Assembly: GCA_900550615.1 (NCBI GenBank)
Contig: URSX01000099.1
Location: 1 to 6,052 of the forward strand
Length of the DNA: 6,052 nt
Direction of reading: 5' to 3'
DNA from: an uncultured Eubacteriales bacterium
Lineage (GTDB): Bacteria > Bacillota > Clostridia > Oscillospirales > Oscillospiraceae
A program made the position numbers and the translations under genes. Below the pieces are notes generated by a model. The model saw only the letters and a list, made by a program, of their open reading frames with translations, did no database searches and had not been told where the DNA came from. Each line of letters starts with the position of its first letter. The stretch's first letter is position 1. Below are positions 6,037-6,052 of this stretch, one piece after another.

Positions 6037-6052
6037 TTCCTCGAAATCGCCT

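Larger units (their letters stand above)
5890..6052 (+). repeat. Direct repeat, copy B, reaching the window edge
   Basis: This is the gapless second copy of 5692-5854. Differences number 9 in the 51-base SecA-tail part and 8 in the 112-base noncoding part. The offset of 198 bp is a multiple of three, so the tail is in the secA frame, but two stops (5740 and 5770) block read-through. The final ten bases, GAAATCGCCT, match 5845-5854, so a third unit could follow beyond the window. Confidence 0.95.

Noticed and set aside
5692..6052. CRISPR array
   Set aside because: Only two long, diverged copies overlapping a coding end, with no short regular repeats and spacers and no cas genes.

Overview
The window carries two divergently oriented, complete housekeeping-type genes separated by a 336-bp regulatory region, followed by an unusual duplicated segment at the right edge. 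The third-position GC bias, the clostridial-type SecA and the AT-rich intergenic region containing sigma-A-like promoters suggest a fairly GC-rich Gram-positive anaerobe of the class Clostridia, possibly an Oscillospiraceae/Ruminococcaceae gut bacterium. That placement is inferred from protein and codon character; there is no marker gene to prove it.

Left part (25-2667, minus strand): a complete 880-residue P2-type cation ATPase with all catalytic motifs and Ca2+-site residues. Its leader (about 2668-2850, read on the minus strand) has the layout of a yybP-ykoY manganese riboswitch: a GGGAGUA box, a CCGUCAGUACGG hairpin loop and a UGAGA box. The 3' edge of the aptamer overlaps the 5' arm of a strong intrinsic terminator just before the ribosome binding site. 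The simplest reading is that Mn2+ binding prevents termination and switches on an efflux pump for Mn2+ and/or Ca2+.

Middle (2845-3003): promoters for both directions lie here. A consensus-like minus-strand promoter overlaps a perfect 6-bp inverted repeat. A plus-strand promoter with an extended -10 lies about 50 bp before secA. Between them is a small GC hairpin that could act as a minus-strand terminator.

Right part (3004-5742, plus strand): complete secA, 912 residues, the motor ATPase of the Sec protein export pathway, with an intact C-terminal zinc-binding tail.

Right edge (5743-6052): no ordinary gene. The last 51 bases of secA plus the next 112 bases are repeated once, 198 bp downstream, without gaps. 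In the second copy the SecA-tail part differs at 9 bases, all synonymous. In the noncoding part 5 of the 8 differences fall in a stem-loop and keep or improve pairing, including one double compensatory change. Each copy therefore looks as if it evolved under selection as a functional secA 3' end before the two were joined. This is the most unusual feature of the window. The repeat runs to the last base given, so its true right end is unknown.
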